A stretch of 64,000 bases of DNA from assembly GCA_016709145.1 (NCBI GenBank), contig JADJEK010000002.1:248001-312000 (forward strand). The letters run 5' to 3'. Made by a program: the position numbers and the translations under genes. Numbering within the stretch: position 1 is the first letter of the stretch; every line of letters begins with the position of its first letter. Shown here in pieces: positions 37,201 to 46,770 of the stretch. This stretch comes from Planctomycetota bacterium (lineage in GTDB: Bacteria > Planctomycetota > B15-G4 > JADJEK01). The notes under the pieces are model-generated. The model was given only the letters and a program-made list of their open reading frames with translations, was not told where the DNA came from and searched no databases.

Positions 37201-38853
37201 ATGACGCGAAAACTGCTCGGCCAGATCCTCGTCGAACAAGGCGTCGTCACGGAAGAGACGGTCAACAAGGCCCTGACGTATCAAAAGGGCAAGAAGATGC
37301 GCATCGGCGAGGCGCTGATCGCGCTGAACGCCTGCGACGAGGAAGCCGTCACCAAGGCGCTCGCGACGCAAGCGCGGTTGCCGTACGTCGACCTGCGTAA
37401 AGGAAAGATCAACGAAGAGTTCGCCAAGCTCGCCACGCGCGAGGCCGTCGAGCAGCACCGGTTCATCCCGCTGCTCGAGAAGGCCGGCAAGCTCGTCATC
37501 GCGATCGACGATCCGTTGCGCGTCTTCGAACTCGACAACCTCGGGTTCATCCTGAATCGGGATCTGCAGCCGGCATTGGCGTCGCCGACGTCGTTGCGCG
37601 CGAAGATGCGCGAGGTCTACGGCATCGGCGAGGAGAACACGGTCGCGAAGCTCGTCGGCGGCAACGCCGAGACCGAGTCCGAAGACGCGCCGATCATCCG
37701 CATGGTTCAGAAGATGATCGAGACCGCGCTGAACGAGCGCGCGTCCGACATCCACGTCGAACCGTTCGCCGACCGCATCCGCGTGCGCTTCCGCATCGAC
37801 GGCGTGCTGGTCGAACGCGCCACGCATCCGCCGCACCTGCAAGGTCCGTTGCTGTCGCGCTTGAAGATCATGGCCGGCATGGACATCGCCGAGAAACGCA
37901 AGCCTCAAGACGGCCGCATCTCGGCTCAGGTCTCCGGTCGAGACCTCGACATCCGCGCGTCGATCTTGCCCGGCAACCACGGGGAGACGATGGTCATGCG
38001 TCTGCTCGATCAGCAGCGCGGCCTGGTTTCGCTCGAAGAGCTCGGGTTCGATCCCGGCGACTACGCGCGCTTCAAGTCGATCATCCGTCGACCGAACGGG
38101 ATCTTCCTCGTCACGGGCCCGACGGGGTCCGGCAAGACCACGACGCTGTACGCGTCGCTGAAGGAACTGAACCGGCCCGACGTGAAGATCATCACGGCCG
38201 AAGACCCGGTCGAGTACCAGCTCCAAGGCGTGAACCAGTGCCAGGTGCGCCATCAGATCGGGTTGAGCTTCGCCAAGATCCTGCGTGCGATGCTGCGCCA
38301 GGCGCCGAACATCATCCTGGTCGGCGAAATCCGCGACCGCGAGACCGCCGAAATCGCCATCCAAGCCGCGCTCACCGGTCACTTGGTGTTCTCGACGCTG
38401 CACACGAACGACGCGCCGTCCGCGCTGACCCGCCTCATCGACATGGGTGTGAAGCCGTTCCTGGTCTCGGCCTCGGTGCAGGCGATCCTCGCGCAACGGC
38501 TCGTCCGGATGCTCTGTCCGCATTGCAAGCAGCAGTACCAGCCCGAGGATTCCGAACTGCGCTCGATCGGTCTGCAGCGCTCGCAGTTGCCGCCGCACGG
38601 GCTCTACCGTCCCGATGGTTGTCCGCAGTGCGACATGAGCGGGTTCCGCGGCCGCAAGGGCGTGTACGAACTGCTCGAGCTCGACTCGGGCTTGCGCGAT
38701 CTGGTGTTCCGCGGCCAGCCGCACAGCGCGATCCGTGATCGCGCCAAGGCGACCGGTCGCATGTCGACGCTGCTCGACGACGGTGTCCGCAAGGTCGTCG
38801 CCGGGCTGACCACGATTCCCGAGATCTTGCGCATCGCGCACGCGTTGGAGTGA
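37201..38853 (+). CDS. Type IV pilus / type II secretion assembly ATPase (PilB/GspE), paralogue 1
   Basis: 550 residues. Hexameric ATPase that powers pilin polymerisation. The N-terminal T2SSE-N (MshEN) domain starts MTRKLLGQILVEQGVVTEET. The ATPase core has the ASDIHVEPFADRIRVRFRID segment, Walker A GPTGSGKT (306-313), Asp box IITAEDPVEYQLQG, Walker B ILVGEIRDRETAEIA and His box GHLVFSTLHTNDAPSALTRL. A zinc-binding pair CPHC and CPQC marks the PilB/GspE type rather than PilT. The start ATG is fixed by the domain, although the frame is open upstream. The next gene, pilT, follows five bases after its stop. Confidence 0.93.
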   Translation: MTRKLLGQILVEQGVVTEETVNKALTYQKGKKMRIGEALIALNACDEEAVTKALATQARLPYVDLRKGKINEEFAKLATREAVEQHRFIPLLEKAGKLVIAIDDPLRVFELDNLGFILNRDLQPALASPTSLRAKMREVYGIGEENTVAKLVGGNAETESEDAPIIRMVQKMIETALNERASDIHVEPFADRIRVRFRIDGVLVERATHPPHLQGPLLSRLKIMAGMDIAEKRKPQDGRISAQVSGRDLDIRASILPGNHGETMVMRLLDQQRGLVSLEELGFDPGDYARFKSIIRRPNGIFLVTGPTGSGKTTTLYASLKELNRPDVKIITAEDPVEYQLQGVNQCQVRHQIGLSFAKILRAMLRQAPNIILVGEIRDRETAEIAIQAALTGHLVFSTLHTNDAPSALTRLIDMGVKPFLVSASVQAILAQRLVRMLCPHCKQQYQPEDSELRSIGLQRSQLPPHGLYRPDGCPQCDMSGFRGRKGVYELLELDSGLRDLVFRGQPHSAIRDRAKATGRMSTLLDDGVRKVVAGLTTIPEILRIAHALE

Positions 38854-38858
38854 GAGAC

Positions 38859-39941
38859 GTGAAGGTCGACCTGGACAAACTGCTCGAGACCGTCGTCGAA
38901 ACGCGCGGATCGGATCTCCACATCGCGGTGGGGCGACCGCCGGTCATCCGTCTGCACGGACGCCTGCGATCGCTGAACCTGCCGAACCTGACGCCCGAGG
39001 ACACGATCGAGATCGTGCGCAGCTTCGCGCCGCGCGAGAACCTCGACGAGATGGAGCAGGTCGGCACGTCCGACTTCGCGATCCCGTTCCGCGACAAGGC
39101 GCGCTTCCGCTGTTCGATCTTCAAGGAGCGCGGCTACCTCGGCGCAGCCTTGCGCCTGATCCCGAACCAGCTGCTGAACCTGAAGGCGATCGGATTGCCG
39201 GACACGGTGATCAACCTGCTGCTGCGCCCGCGTGGCCTCATCCTCGTGACCGGGCCGACCGGTTCGGGCAAGACCACGACGCTGGCGTCGATGATCGACT
39301 ACCTCAACGAGAACTACGACAAGCACATCATCACCATCGAGGATCCGATCGAGTACCACCACCCGCACAAGAAGTCGGTGGTCATGCAGCGCGAGATCGG
39401 GCGCGACGTGTCGGGCTTCAGCGAGGCGCTGCGTCGCGCGCTGCGTCAGGACCCCGACGTCGTGTTGATGGGCGAAATGCGCGACACCGAGACGATCGCG
39501 ACCGCGATCACGGCGGCCGAGACCGGTCACCTCGTGTTCGGAACGTTGCATACGACCGGCGCCGCGCGCACCGTCGACCGCATCATCGACTCGTTCCCGC
39601 ACGAGCAGCAGGAACAGATCCGCACGCAGCTCTCGGTGTCGATCGTCGCGGTCATCTCGCAGGTGCTGATGCCGAAGGCCGAGGGCAAGGGACGCGTCGC
39701 GGCGTTCGAGATCCTGATCAACACGTCGGCGGTCGAGAACCACATCCGCAAGAAAGAGACGTTCAAGATCCCGTCGGTCATCCAGACGTCGAAGAAGCTC
39801 GGCATGCAGCGTCTCGACGACCACCTCGCCGAACTCGTCGCCTCCGGCCAGATCACGCGCGAAGTGGCGTACGAGTACAGCCTCAGCGCCGCCGATCTCG
39901 CGATCAAGCTCGGTGAGCCGGCGCCGAGCCAGGGGACCTGA
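38859..39941 (+). CDS. pilT: Twitching motility retraction ATPase PilT
   Basis: 360 residues, normal for PilT; disassembles pili to give twitching. Short N-terminal PAS-like domain (GSDLHIAVGRPPVIRLHGRL), Walker A GPTGSGKT (132-139), ITIEDPIEYHHPHKKSVVMQ, Walker B DVVLMGEMRDTETIATA and the AIRNLI-type C-terminal region here as VENHIRKKET. It lacks the zinc domain of PilB. GTG at 38859 has GGAG eight bases upstream; GTG at 38850 overlapping the pilB stop is the alternative. A retraction motor implies true type IV pili rather than only a secretion system. Confidence 0.92.
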   Translation: MKVDLDKLLETVVETRGSDLHIAVGRPPVIRLHGRLRSLNLPNLTPEDTIEIVRSFAPRENLDEMEQVGTSDFAIPFRDKARFRCSIFKERGYLGAALRLIPNQLLNLKAIGLPDTVINLLLRPRGLILVTGPTGSGKTTTLASMIDYLNENYDKHIITIEDPIEYHHPHKKSVVMQREIGRDVSGFSEALRRALRQDPDVVLMGEMRDTETIATAITAAETGHLVFGTLHTTGAARTVDRIIDSFPHEQQEQIRTQLSVSIVAVISQVLMPKAEGKGRVAAFEILINTSAVENHIRKKETFKIPSVIQTSKKLGMQRLDDHLAELVASGQITREVAYEYSLSAADLAIKLGEPAPSQGT

Positions 39942-39942
39942 G

Positions 39943-41634
39943 ATGGCGCAACGCAAGCTGCTCGGCCAGATCCTCAAGGAGATGCGCAAGATCCACGAGG
40001 GCCACATCCAGGAGGCCTTGCAGATCCAGCGCAAGCAGGGCGGAGCGATCGGCGAGATCCTGGTCGGACTCGGCGCGATCAACCGCCAGGATCTGGCGAA
40101 GGCGCTCGGTCTGCAGGCCGGCATGGAAGTCGTCGACCTCGACGTGGTCGAGCCGTCGAAGGATGCGCTGGCGAAGATCGACGGCACCACGGCGACGCTG
40201 TTGCGCGTGATGCCCGTGCGCCTCGAGGGCAAGCGCCTGACGGTCGCGCTCGCCGATCCGCTGAACGCGAGCTGCCTCGACGAACTGCGCTTCCTGTCGG
40301 GCTGCGAAGTGATCGGCGCGATCGCCGACGAGAAGGCCATCGAGAAGGCGTTGGCGAAGCACTACGGCGCCGACGACGTGCGCTCGATGAAGAACGCGGT
40401 CGAGGAATTGAAGAAGGAAGCCGCGTCGAGTTCGCTGAACCTCGACGACAAGGCCGCGCTCGCGCACGCCGCGCCGGTCGTGAAGCTGCTGAACTACATC
40501 CTGTATCAGGCGATCAAGGACCGCGCGTCGGACATCCACCTGGAGCCGTTCCAGAACGAGTTCCGCGTGCGCTACCGCGTCGACGGCGTGCTCTACGAGA
40601 TGGAACCGCCGCCCGTCGCGCTCGCGATCGCGTTGATCTCGCGCGTGAAGGTCATGGCGAACCTCGACATCGCCGAGACGCGAATCCCGCAGGACGGCCG
40701 CATCGAGCTCGCGATCGGCGGGCGCCCGGTGGACTTGCGCGTGTCGACGCTGCCGACGGCTCATGGCGAGTCGTGCGTGATGCGTGTTCTCGACCGCTCG
40801 GTCGTGCAGCTCGACCTCGAAAACCTCGGTCTGCGCGCCGACGACCTCGCTTCGATCCGCAGACTCGCACAGAAGCCGAACGGGATCGTGCTGGTGACCG
40901 GACCGACCGGCTCCGGCAAGACCACGACGCTGTACTCGGTCTTGCAGGAAGTGAACGAGATCGACACCAAGGTCATCACGACCGAGGACCCGGTCGAGTA
41001 CGACCTCGACGGCATCATCCAGATCCCGATCAACGACGAGATCGAGGTCACCTATGCGCGCGTCCTGCGCACGATCCTGCGCCAGGACCCCGACATCATC
41101 CTGGTCGGCGAGATCCGTGACCGCGAGACCGCGCAGATCGCGGTCGAGGCCGCGCTGACCGGTCACTTGGTGTTCTCGACGCTGCACACGAACGACGCGC
41201 CGTCGGCCGTCATGCGGCTCGTCGACGTCGGCGTCGAGCCGTTCCTGATCTCGGCGACGCTCGAGGGCATCGTGGCTCAACGTCTGGTGCGGCGCATCTG
41301 CCCCGAATGCCGCGAGGCCTACCAACCGGATCCGGAGCTGTTGCGCGAACTGGAACTCGACCCGGCGCAGATCGCCGGTAAGACGTTCTTCTACGGACGT
41401 GGTTGCGACAAGTGCAACTTCAGCGGCTTCAAGGGCCGGCGTGCGATCTACGAGATCATGCCGGTGACCGAGCGCATCAAGCGCGCGGTGCTCGAGAAGG
41501 CGTCGGGCGGGCGCTTGCGTGAACTCGCCATCGAGGAAGGCATGCGACCGCTGCGCGCGGCCGGCCTGCTCGCGATCTTCGACGGCATCACGACCGTCGA
41601 AGAAGTGCTGCGTGAAACCGTGGTCGAAAGGTGA
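39943..41634 (+). CDS. Type IV pilus / type II secretion assembly ATPase (PilB/GspE), paralogue 2
   Basis: 563 residues and same architecture as the gene at 37201: MshEN domain (MAQRKLLGQILKEMRKIHEG), ASDIHLEPFQNEFRVRYRVD, Walker A GPTGSGKT (320-327), ITTEDPVEYDLDG, DIILVGEIRDRETAQIAVEA, GHLVFSTLHTNDAPSAVMRL and zinc pair CPEC/CDKC. Alignment by eye shows clear divergence from paralogue 1, so the duplication is old. It starts one base after the pilT stop and runs into pilC seven bases later. Both ATPases may serve different pili, or one serves a T2SS. Confidence 0.93.
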   Translation: MAQRKLLGQILKEMRKIHEGHIQEALQIQRKQGGAIGEILVGLGAINRQDLAKALGLQAGMEVVDLDVVEPSKDALAKIDGTTATLLRVMPVRLEGKRLTVALADPLNASCLDELRFLSGCEVIGAIADEKAIEKALAKHYGADDVRSMKNAVEELKKEAASSSLNLDDKAALAHAAPVVKLLNYILYQAIKDRASDIHLEPFQNEFRVRYRVDGVLYEMEPPPVALAIALISRVKVMANLDIAETRIPQDGRIELAIGGRPVDLRVSTLPTAHGESCVMRVLDRSVVQLDLENLGLRADDLASIRRLAQKPNGIVLVTGPTGSGKTTTLYSVLQEVNEIDTKVITTEDPVEYDLDGIIQIPINDEIEVTYARVLRTILRQDPDIILVGEIRDRETAQIAVEAALTGHLVFSTLHTNDAPSAVMRLVDVGVEPFLISATLEGIVAQRLVRRICPECREAYQPDPELLRELELDPAQIAGKTFFYGRGCDKCNFSGFKGRRAIYEIMPVTERIKRAVLEKASGGRLRELAIEEGMRPLRAAGLLAIFDGITTVEEVLRETVVER

Positions 41635-41640
41635 GTCGCG

Positions 41641-42786
41641 ATGCCTGAGAAACTCGAACGCAAGAAGGCGAAGCCGGCGGCCGGTGCGAGTGGCGCGACC
41701 AGCGCGATCGAAGCGCCGCGCAAGCCCGGCGGGTTCACGCGCGGCGTGTCGGACAAGAAGCTCGCGCAGTTCACCAACCAGTTGTCGATCCTGCAGGCGT
41801 CGGGCATCCCGATCGTGCGCAGCTTGCGCATCTGCCAATCGCAGCTGCGCGAAGGCCCGTTGAAGACGGTGGTCGGCGCCGTCGCCGACGACGTCGAGGG
41901 CGGTGCGTCGCTGTCGGAAGCGTTCGCGAAGCACGATGCCGTGTTCGATCGGCTCTACGTGAACATGGTGCGCGCCGGCGAGAAGGGCGGCATCCTCGAC
42001 ACGATCCTCGTGCGTCTGGCCGACTTCGCCGAGAAGAGCCAACGCATCAAGTCGAAGATCCGCGAAGCCCTGACCTACCCGGTCGTCGTGCTGTTCTTCG
42101 CGATGGCCGTGCTCGTGTTCGTGATGGTGTTCATCGTTCCCAAGTTCGAGGACATCTTCAAACAGTTCAATCAGGACCTGCCCGCGATCACGCGGCTGCT
42201 GATCGACGCGTCGCGCGCGATGCTGACGTACTGGTACATCTTCCTCGGCATTCCGATCGTGTTGTTCTTCGTCTACCGCATCGCGCTGCGGTCGCCGAAG
42301 GTGCGCTACGCGTCCGACAAGGTGAAGCTGCGCGCGCCGATCATGGGCGACCTGATCCAGAAGACGATCATCGCGCGCTTCTCGCGCACGCTCGGGACGT
42401 TGCTGCAAAGCGGCGTGCCGATCCTCGAAGCGCTCGAGATCGTCGAGGCCTCGATCCCGAACGCGGTGCTGTCGGGCGCTCTGTCCGACGTGCGCGCGAG
42501 TGTCCGCGAAGGCGAGACGATGGCGGCGCCGCTGCTCGAGTCGCGCGTGTTCGACGACATGGTCGTGAACATGATCGACGTCGGCGAAGCGACCGGCTCG
42601 GTCGACAAGATGTTGCTGAAGATCGCGGACACCTACGAGGACGAAGTCGACACGCGGGTCAGCACGCTGTTCAAGTTGATCGAACCGGTGTTGTTGCTGG
42701 CGCTCGCCGTCATCGTCGGTTTCATCGTGCTGGCGTTGTTCCTGCCGATCCTGAAGGTCATGGACACGATGGGAGCGCAGGGCTGA
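41641..42786 (+). CDS. Inner-membrane platform protein PilC/GspF
   Basis: 381 residues. Integral membrane partner of the assembly ATPase. Two repeated T2SSF domains: FTNQLSILQASGIPIVRSLR (about residue 42) and FSRTLGTLLQSGVPILEALE (about residue 243), with membrane segments after each (VVLFFAMAVLVFVMVFIVPK and the C-terminal LLLALAVIVGFIVLALFLP). Also YPVVVLFF. It closes the pilB-pilT-pilB-pilC operon. Pilin, prepilin peptidase and secretin genes are not in the window. Confidence 0.93.
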   Translation: MPEKLERKKAKPAAGASGATSAIEAPRKPGGFTRGVSDKKLAQFTNQLSILQASGIPIVRSLRICQSQLREGPLKTVVGAVADDVEGGASLSEAFAKHDAVFDRLYVNMVRAGEKGGILDTILVRLADFAEKSQRIKSKIREALTYPVVVLFFAMAVLVFVMVFIVPKFEDIFKQFNQDLPAITRLLIDASRAMLTYWYIFLGIPIVLFFVYRIALRSPKVRYASDKVKLRAPIMGDLIQKTIIARFSRTLGTLLQSGVPILEALEIVEASIPNAVLSGALSDVRASVREGETMAAPLLESRVFDDMVVNMIDVGEATGSVDKMLLKIADTYEDEVDTRVSTLFKLIEPVLLLALAVIVGFIVLALFLPILKVMDTMGAQG

Positions 42787-42906
42787 GAGAACGTGGATCC
42801 GATGGACTCGTGTTCTCGGCCTCACCAGGTTCACGTCCTCTGACGCGACTCCGCGGATTCGGGACGACCGGGTCCGCTCGCGGAACGGAAACGGGCGAGG
42901 TCAGGC

Positions 42907-44442
42907 GTGCAGCTACGGACGAAGCTCCTGCTCGCGGTCGTGGCGGCCAACTTCGCGGCATTCGCCGTGTTGGCCGTGGCGATCGCGCGCGACGTCGACC
43001 GTCGCGGTGAACTGGCGCGCGAGGAGAGCGCCCGGATCCGTGAGGAGCAGGTCGCCCGCGTCGGCGACATCTTCATCAAGTGGTTCCAGGCGTTCGACTT
43101 CGACCTCGGCCCGTCGCGTTCCAACGAAGCGCGCGCCGAGCCGGCGCGACGCATCGTGCGGGAGATCCTCGCGCAACCGTTCTGGACCGCCGCGCGCGAT
43201 GCCTACCTGACCGACAACCCGTTCCGCTTCAACGAGCAGTACCAGCCCGGTGAGTTCGAGTTGAACCCGATCGGCGCTCCCGACGCGGAGTCGGAGCAGT
43301 TGCGCCTGCGCGCGCTCGACCTCGTCGAGCGTGCGTATCGGGATGGCGTCGAGCAGCGCGACGGTGAGATCCTCGCGATCCCGTTGTTCGGTAGCGCCGG
43401 GCGAGGTCGCGAACGCAAGAAGGTCGGCGCCGCGTACATCCGCGTCGACGTGCCGCAGATCCAGCCGCCGCAGAGTGGCATCGAAGCCCGCATGGTCGCG
43501 ATCGCGCTCGGCGGGTCGACGGTGATCGCGATCGCGGGCATCTTCTCGTTGCTCCACGTGCTCGTGCTGCGCCCGCTGCATGACGTGTCGGCCGGCGCTC
43601 GTCGCGTCCGGTTCGGCGACTACTCGCGACCGGTTCCACGCACCGGCCGCGCCGACGAGATCGACACGTTGGTCGCCGCGTTCAACGAGATGATGCTCGA
43701 AGTCGGTCAATCGCGCGAAGCACTCGAGCGCCGCGTGCGCGAAGCGGTCCTGCGCGCGCGGGCGAGCGAGAAGCGTTTGATCTTGACCGAGCGTTTGGCG
43801 GCCATGGGAACGCTCGCCGCCGGGATCGCGCACGAGATCAACAACCCTCTCGGCGGCATGATCAACGCGCTGCGCGTGGTCGAGCGCCCCGACACGAAGT
43901 CCGACGTCCGCCAGCGTTACTTGAAGCTGATCGGTGACGGCCTGGATCGCGTGCGCGGCGTGGTGGCGCGCGTGCTGCGGTTCGCGCCGAACCGTAAGCC
44001 GAAGGAGACCGTGCCGATCGCGGCGCTGGTGGACGACGTCGCGCGCTTCCTCCAGTTCCGGTTGAGCGAGAAGGTGGTGACCTTCGTCGTCGACGTCGAC
44101 GACGGACTCGCCGTGCGCGGTGATGCCGCGGCGCTCGGCCAAGTGTTCCTGAACCTGATCGCGAACGCCATCGACGCTCTCGACGCGGCGCCGCGTCGCG
44201 TCGAGGTCATCGGGCGGCGGCAGGGCGATCGTGCGCGCGTCGAAGTGGCCGACAACGGAGTCGGCATGAGCGCGGAACAAGTCGCGCGGGCCTTCGATCT
44301 GTTCTTCACGACCAAAGTCACGGGGAGTGGTCTCGGCCTGTTCATCGTCCACGAGATCGTCGCCGAGCACGGCGGCACGATCGAAGTGCGGTCCGAACCT
44401 GGCGCCGGGGCGCGCTTCGTGCTCGAGTTCCCGGCTCCATGA
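42907..44442 (+). CDS. Membrane sensor histidine kinase
   Basis: 511 residues from a GTG with GAGG six bases upstream. Membrane segments at about 7-27 and 194-216 flank an extracytoplasmic sensor domain of about 165 residues without a recognised family. Then HAMP (VLRPLHDVSAGARRVRFGDY), a coiled linker, DHp domain with MGTLAAGIAHEINNPLGGMI (His about 309), and the ATPase domain with N box NLIANAIDALDA, G1 VADNGVGMS and GSGLGLFIVHEIVAEHGG. The NtrB/PilS-like H-box is notable next to pilus genes. No response regulator is adjacent. Its stop overlaps the next start (ATGA). Confidence 0.92.
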   Translation: MQLRTKLLLAVVAANFAAFAVLAVAIARDVDRRGELAREESARIREEQVARVGDIFIKWFQAFDFDLGPSRSNEARAEPARRIVREILAQPFWTAARDAYLTDNPFRFNEQYQPGEFELNPIGAPDAESEQLRLRALDLVERAYRDGVEQRDGEILAIPLFGSAGRGRERKKVGAAYIRVDVPQIQPPQSGIEARMVAIALGGSTVIAIAGIFSLLHVLVLRPLHDVSAGARRVRFGDYSRPVPRTGRADEIDTLVAAFNEMMLEVGQSREALERRVREAVLRARASEKRLILTERLAAMGTLAAGIAHEINNPLGGMINALRVVERPDTKSDVRQRYLKLIGDGLDRVRGVVARVLRFAPNRKPKETVPIAALVDDVARFLQFRLSEKVVTFVVDVDDGLAVRGDAAALGQVFLNLIANAIDALDAAPRRVEVIGRRQGDRARVEVADNGVGMSAEQVARAFDLFFTTKVTGSGLGLFIVHEIVAEHGGTIEVRSEPGAGARFVLEFPAP

Positions 44443-45686
44443 CCGGCTTGATCTACCTCGCCCCGATGGCCGCGCTGCTCGCGGGGTCGGCATTCAGCTC
44501 CGCGGTCGAGACCGCGTTGTTCGCGCTCGACGCCGATGGCCGAGCGCGTCTCGCCGGAGCGTCGCGCGCCGGCGCTCGGCTGGTCGAGAAGCTCGATCGC
44601 GAGCCCGAGCGCTTCCTGCTCACGCAATTGCTGCTGAACCTGCTCGTGAACCTCGGGTTCTTCACGGTGTCCGGCGCGTGGGCGATGGAACTCGACGGCG
44701 TCGGAGCGTTCGCCGTTTCGAGTACGGGCTTCCTCGCGATCCTGCTGCTCGGCGAAATCCTGCCCAAAGCGTTCGCCGTGCGGAACTCGGCCGTGGTCGC
44801 GGTGCGTCTGGCCGCGCCCGCGCTGTTCGTGACCGAGCTGCTGCGGCCCGTGTTGACGCCGTTGATCTTCCTCACCGACGTGTTGACCGGGATGGTGTCG
44901 GCGCGTCGTGGGGGCCGGGAACTCGAGCCCGAGGAGCTGCATCAACTGTTGTCCGCGGCTTCGGCGCGCGGCGCGGTCGGCAGCGGCGAGGCCGCCGTTC
45001 TCGGCCAAGTACTCCACATGACCGAATTGCGTGCGCGCGACGCGATGGTGCCGCGCGTCGAGATCGCTGCGATCGACCTCGACTCGGGCCGCCAGAAGGC
45101 CGAGCAACTCGTGCGTGCGACGCGGCGCTCGCGGTTGCCCGCGTATCGCAAGTCGATGGACCACATCGTCGGCTACGTCGAGGGCCGTGACTTGCTCCTG
45201 TTCCGCGACAAGTCGCTCGCCGAACTGGTCCGGCCGATCGGCATCGTGTCGGAGAGCGCGCCGCTCGACGCCGCGCTGCGCCTGCTGCGCGCCGAAGGCC
45301 GCGAGATCGCGATCGCACTCGACGAGTACGGCGGCACGTCGGGCGTGCTCACGGTCGAGAGCATCGCGTCGGTGCTGTTCGGCGGCTTCGCCGACGAACA
45401 CGCCAAGGCGCGCGGTTTCCATCGGGAGCGTCGCGACGGTTCGGTCGTGTTGCGCGGGACGTGTCCGCTCGCGACGTTCAACCGCTTGCGCGTCGAGCCT
45501 CGCGCGATCGAAGCGCGGCGCGCGGTCACCCTCGGCGGCTACGTCGCGCAGCGCCTCGACCGTATCCCCCGGCCCGGCGACGTGGTGTTGTTGAACTCGG
45601 TCGTCCTGCGCGTGCTGCGCGTGAAGAATGGCGCCGTGCGCATCCTCGTGGCCGAACCGTTGTCGGCCGGGGAGACCACCGAATGA
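44439..45686 (+). CDS. CNNM/CorC-family membrane protein with CBS domains, first of pair
   Basis: 415 residues: N-terminal DUF21 (CNNM) domain with three or four membrane segments (MAALLAGSAFSSAVETALFA, LLLNLLVNLGFFTVSGAW, LAILLLGEILPKAFAVRN), then two CBS domains (DAMVPRVEIAAIDLDSGRQK; ALDEYGGTSGVLTVESIAS) and a CorC-HlyC C-terminal domain. GEILPK and the LDEYGG motif are family hallmarks. The family is linked to Mg2+ or cobalt transport. It overlaps the kinase gene by ATGA and the next gene by 4 bp. Confidence 0.9.
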   Translation: MTGLIYLAPMAALLAGSAFSSAVETALFALDADGRARLAGASRAGARLVEKLDREPERFLLTQLLLNLLVNLGFFTVSGAWAMELDGVGAFAVSSTGFLAILLLGEILPKAFAVRNSAVVAVRLAAPALFVTELLRPVLTPLIFLTDVLTGMVSARRGGRELEPEELHQLLSAASARGAVGSGEAAVLGQVLHMTELRARDAMVPRVEIAAIDLDSGRQKAEQLVRATRRSRLPAYRKSMDHIVGYVEGRDLLLFRDKSLAELVRPIGIVSESAPLDAALRLLRAEGREIAIALDEYGGTSGVLTVESIASVLFGGFADEHAKARGFHRERRDGSVVLRGTCPLATFNRLRVEPRAIEARRAVTLGGYVAQRLDRIPRPGDVVLLNSVVLRVLRVKNGAVRILVAEPLSAGETTE

Positions 45687-46651
45687 CCGTCGCGCTGCTG
45701 TCGATCGCGTTGTTCGTGCTGCTCGCCCTGTCGTTCCTCGCAGCCGGGACCGAGACCGGTCTGTATTCGATCCATCCGTTGCGGGTGCGCCTGCGCGCCG
45801 AGGCCGGTGATCGCGGGAGTCGCGTGCTCGCGCGGCTGTTCAACCGTCCCGTGGTCATCGTGGTCACGGTGCTCGTGCTCGTGAACATGGTCGAGATGGG
45901 AGCGGGCTACGTCGGTCAGCGCATCTGCGTCGAACTCGGCGTCGAGTCCGAGGAACTCGTGTCGTTCCTGTTCCTGACGCCGCTGTTCTTCGTGTTCGGC
46001 GAGGCATTGCCGAAGAACGTGTTCCGGCTCGAAGCCGATCGCATCGTGCCGCGACTGGCGCCGGGGCTCGCGGTCTTGATCACGTTGTTCCGGCCGCTGA
46101 CGATCCTGCTCGAGTTGCTCCTACGCCTGCCGTTCTTCCGCGAAGGGGACGAGAAGAAGGTCGACGTGTTCACGCGTCCGGGATTGACCGACGCGTTGTC
46201 GGGCCCGGCCGCGGAGGACGCGCTCTCGGCGACGCAGCGCACCCTGGTCGGCAACGTGGTCGGGGCCACGGCCGGCTTCGTCCGCTCGGCGATGGTGCCG
46301 CTGTCGAAGGTCGCGCGAATGCGTTCCGAGTTCGGGTTGGCCGCGGCGAGCGCCGTCGCTCGCGAGGCTCCGGACCGGCGCTTCCTCGTCGAGGGCGACG
46401 GCGGCCGCATCCTGGGCATGGTCCACCTCTACGACATCCTGCTGCACCGCGACCCCAACGTCGTGGTCGGCGATTGTCTGCGGCCGCTGCCTGCAGTGCG
46501 CGAAGACGATTCGGTCATGGCTGCGATCGAGCATCTGCGCGCCGAGGAGAGCCAGATGGCCCTGGTGACGGATGCCGCCGGCGCGGTGGTCGGAGCGGTG
46601 ACCCTCCGCGACCTGCTCGACCCGATCATCGGGGGCTCGAAGCGGTGGTGA
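45683..46651 (+). CDS. CNNM/CorC-family membrane protein, second of pair
   Basis: 322 residues: DUF21 domain (LLSIALFVLLALSFLAAGTE, TGLYSIHPLR, FLTPLFFVFGEALPKNVFRL) and two CBS domains (RSAMVPLSKVARMRSEFGLA; ESQMALVTDAAGAVVGAVTL). It lacks the CorC-HlyC domain of its neighbour. Tandem pairs of unequal members are common in this family. ATGA coupling suggests the two proteins are made together and may form a heterodimer. Confidence 0.88.
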   Translation: MTVALLSIALFVLLALSFLAAGTETGLYSIHPLRVRLRAEAGDRGSRVLARLFNRPVVIVVTVLVLVNMVEMGAGYVGQRICVELGVESEELVSFLFLTPLFFVFGEALPKNVFRLEADRIVPRLAPGLAVLITLFRPLTILLELLLRLPFFREGDEKKVDVFTRPGLTDALSGPAAEDALSATQRTLVGNVVGATAGFVRSAMVPLSKVARMRSEFGLAAASAVAREAPDRRFLVEGDGGRILGMVHLYDILLHRDPNVVVGDCLRPLPAVREDDSVMAAIEHLRAEESQMALVTDAAGAVVGAVTLRDLLDPIIGGSKRW

Positions 46652-46770
46652 TCGGCCCCGGCCGAATCGACGCAAGGGAGACGGGAATCGCCGCTTGCGG
46701 GCGCTGGGGGCCGCCAGTATCCTCCCGCCGTCGCGCGAAATTGGACTCTCGCGCGAACCCTCGGAGACGC

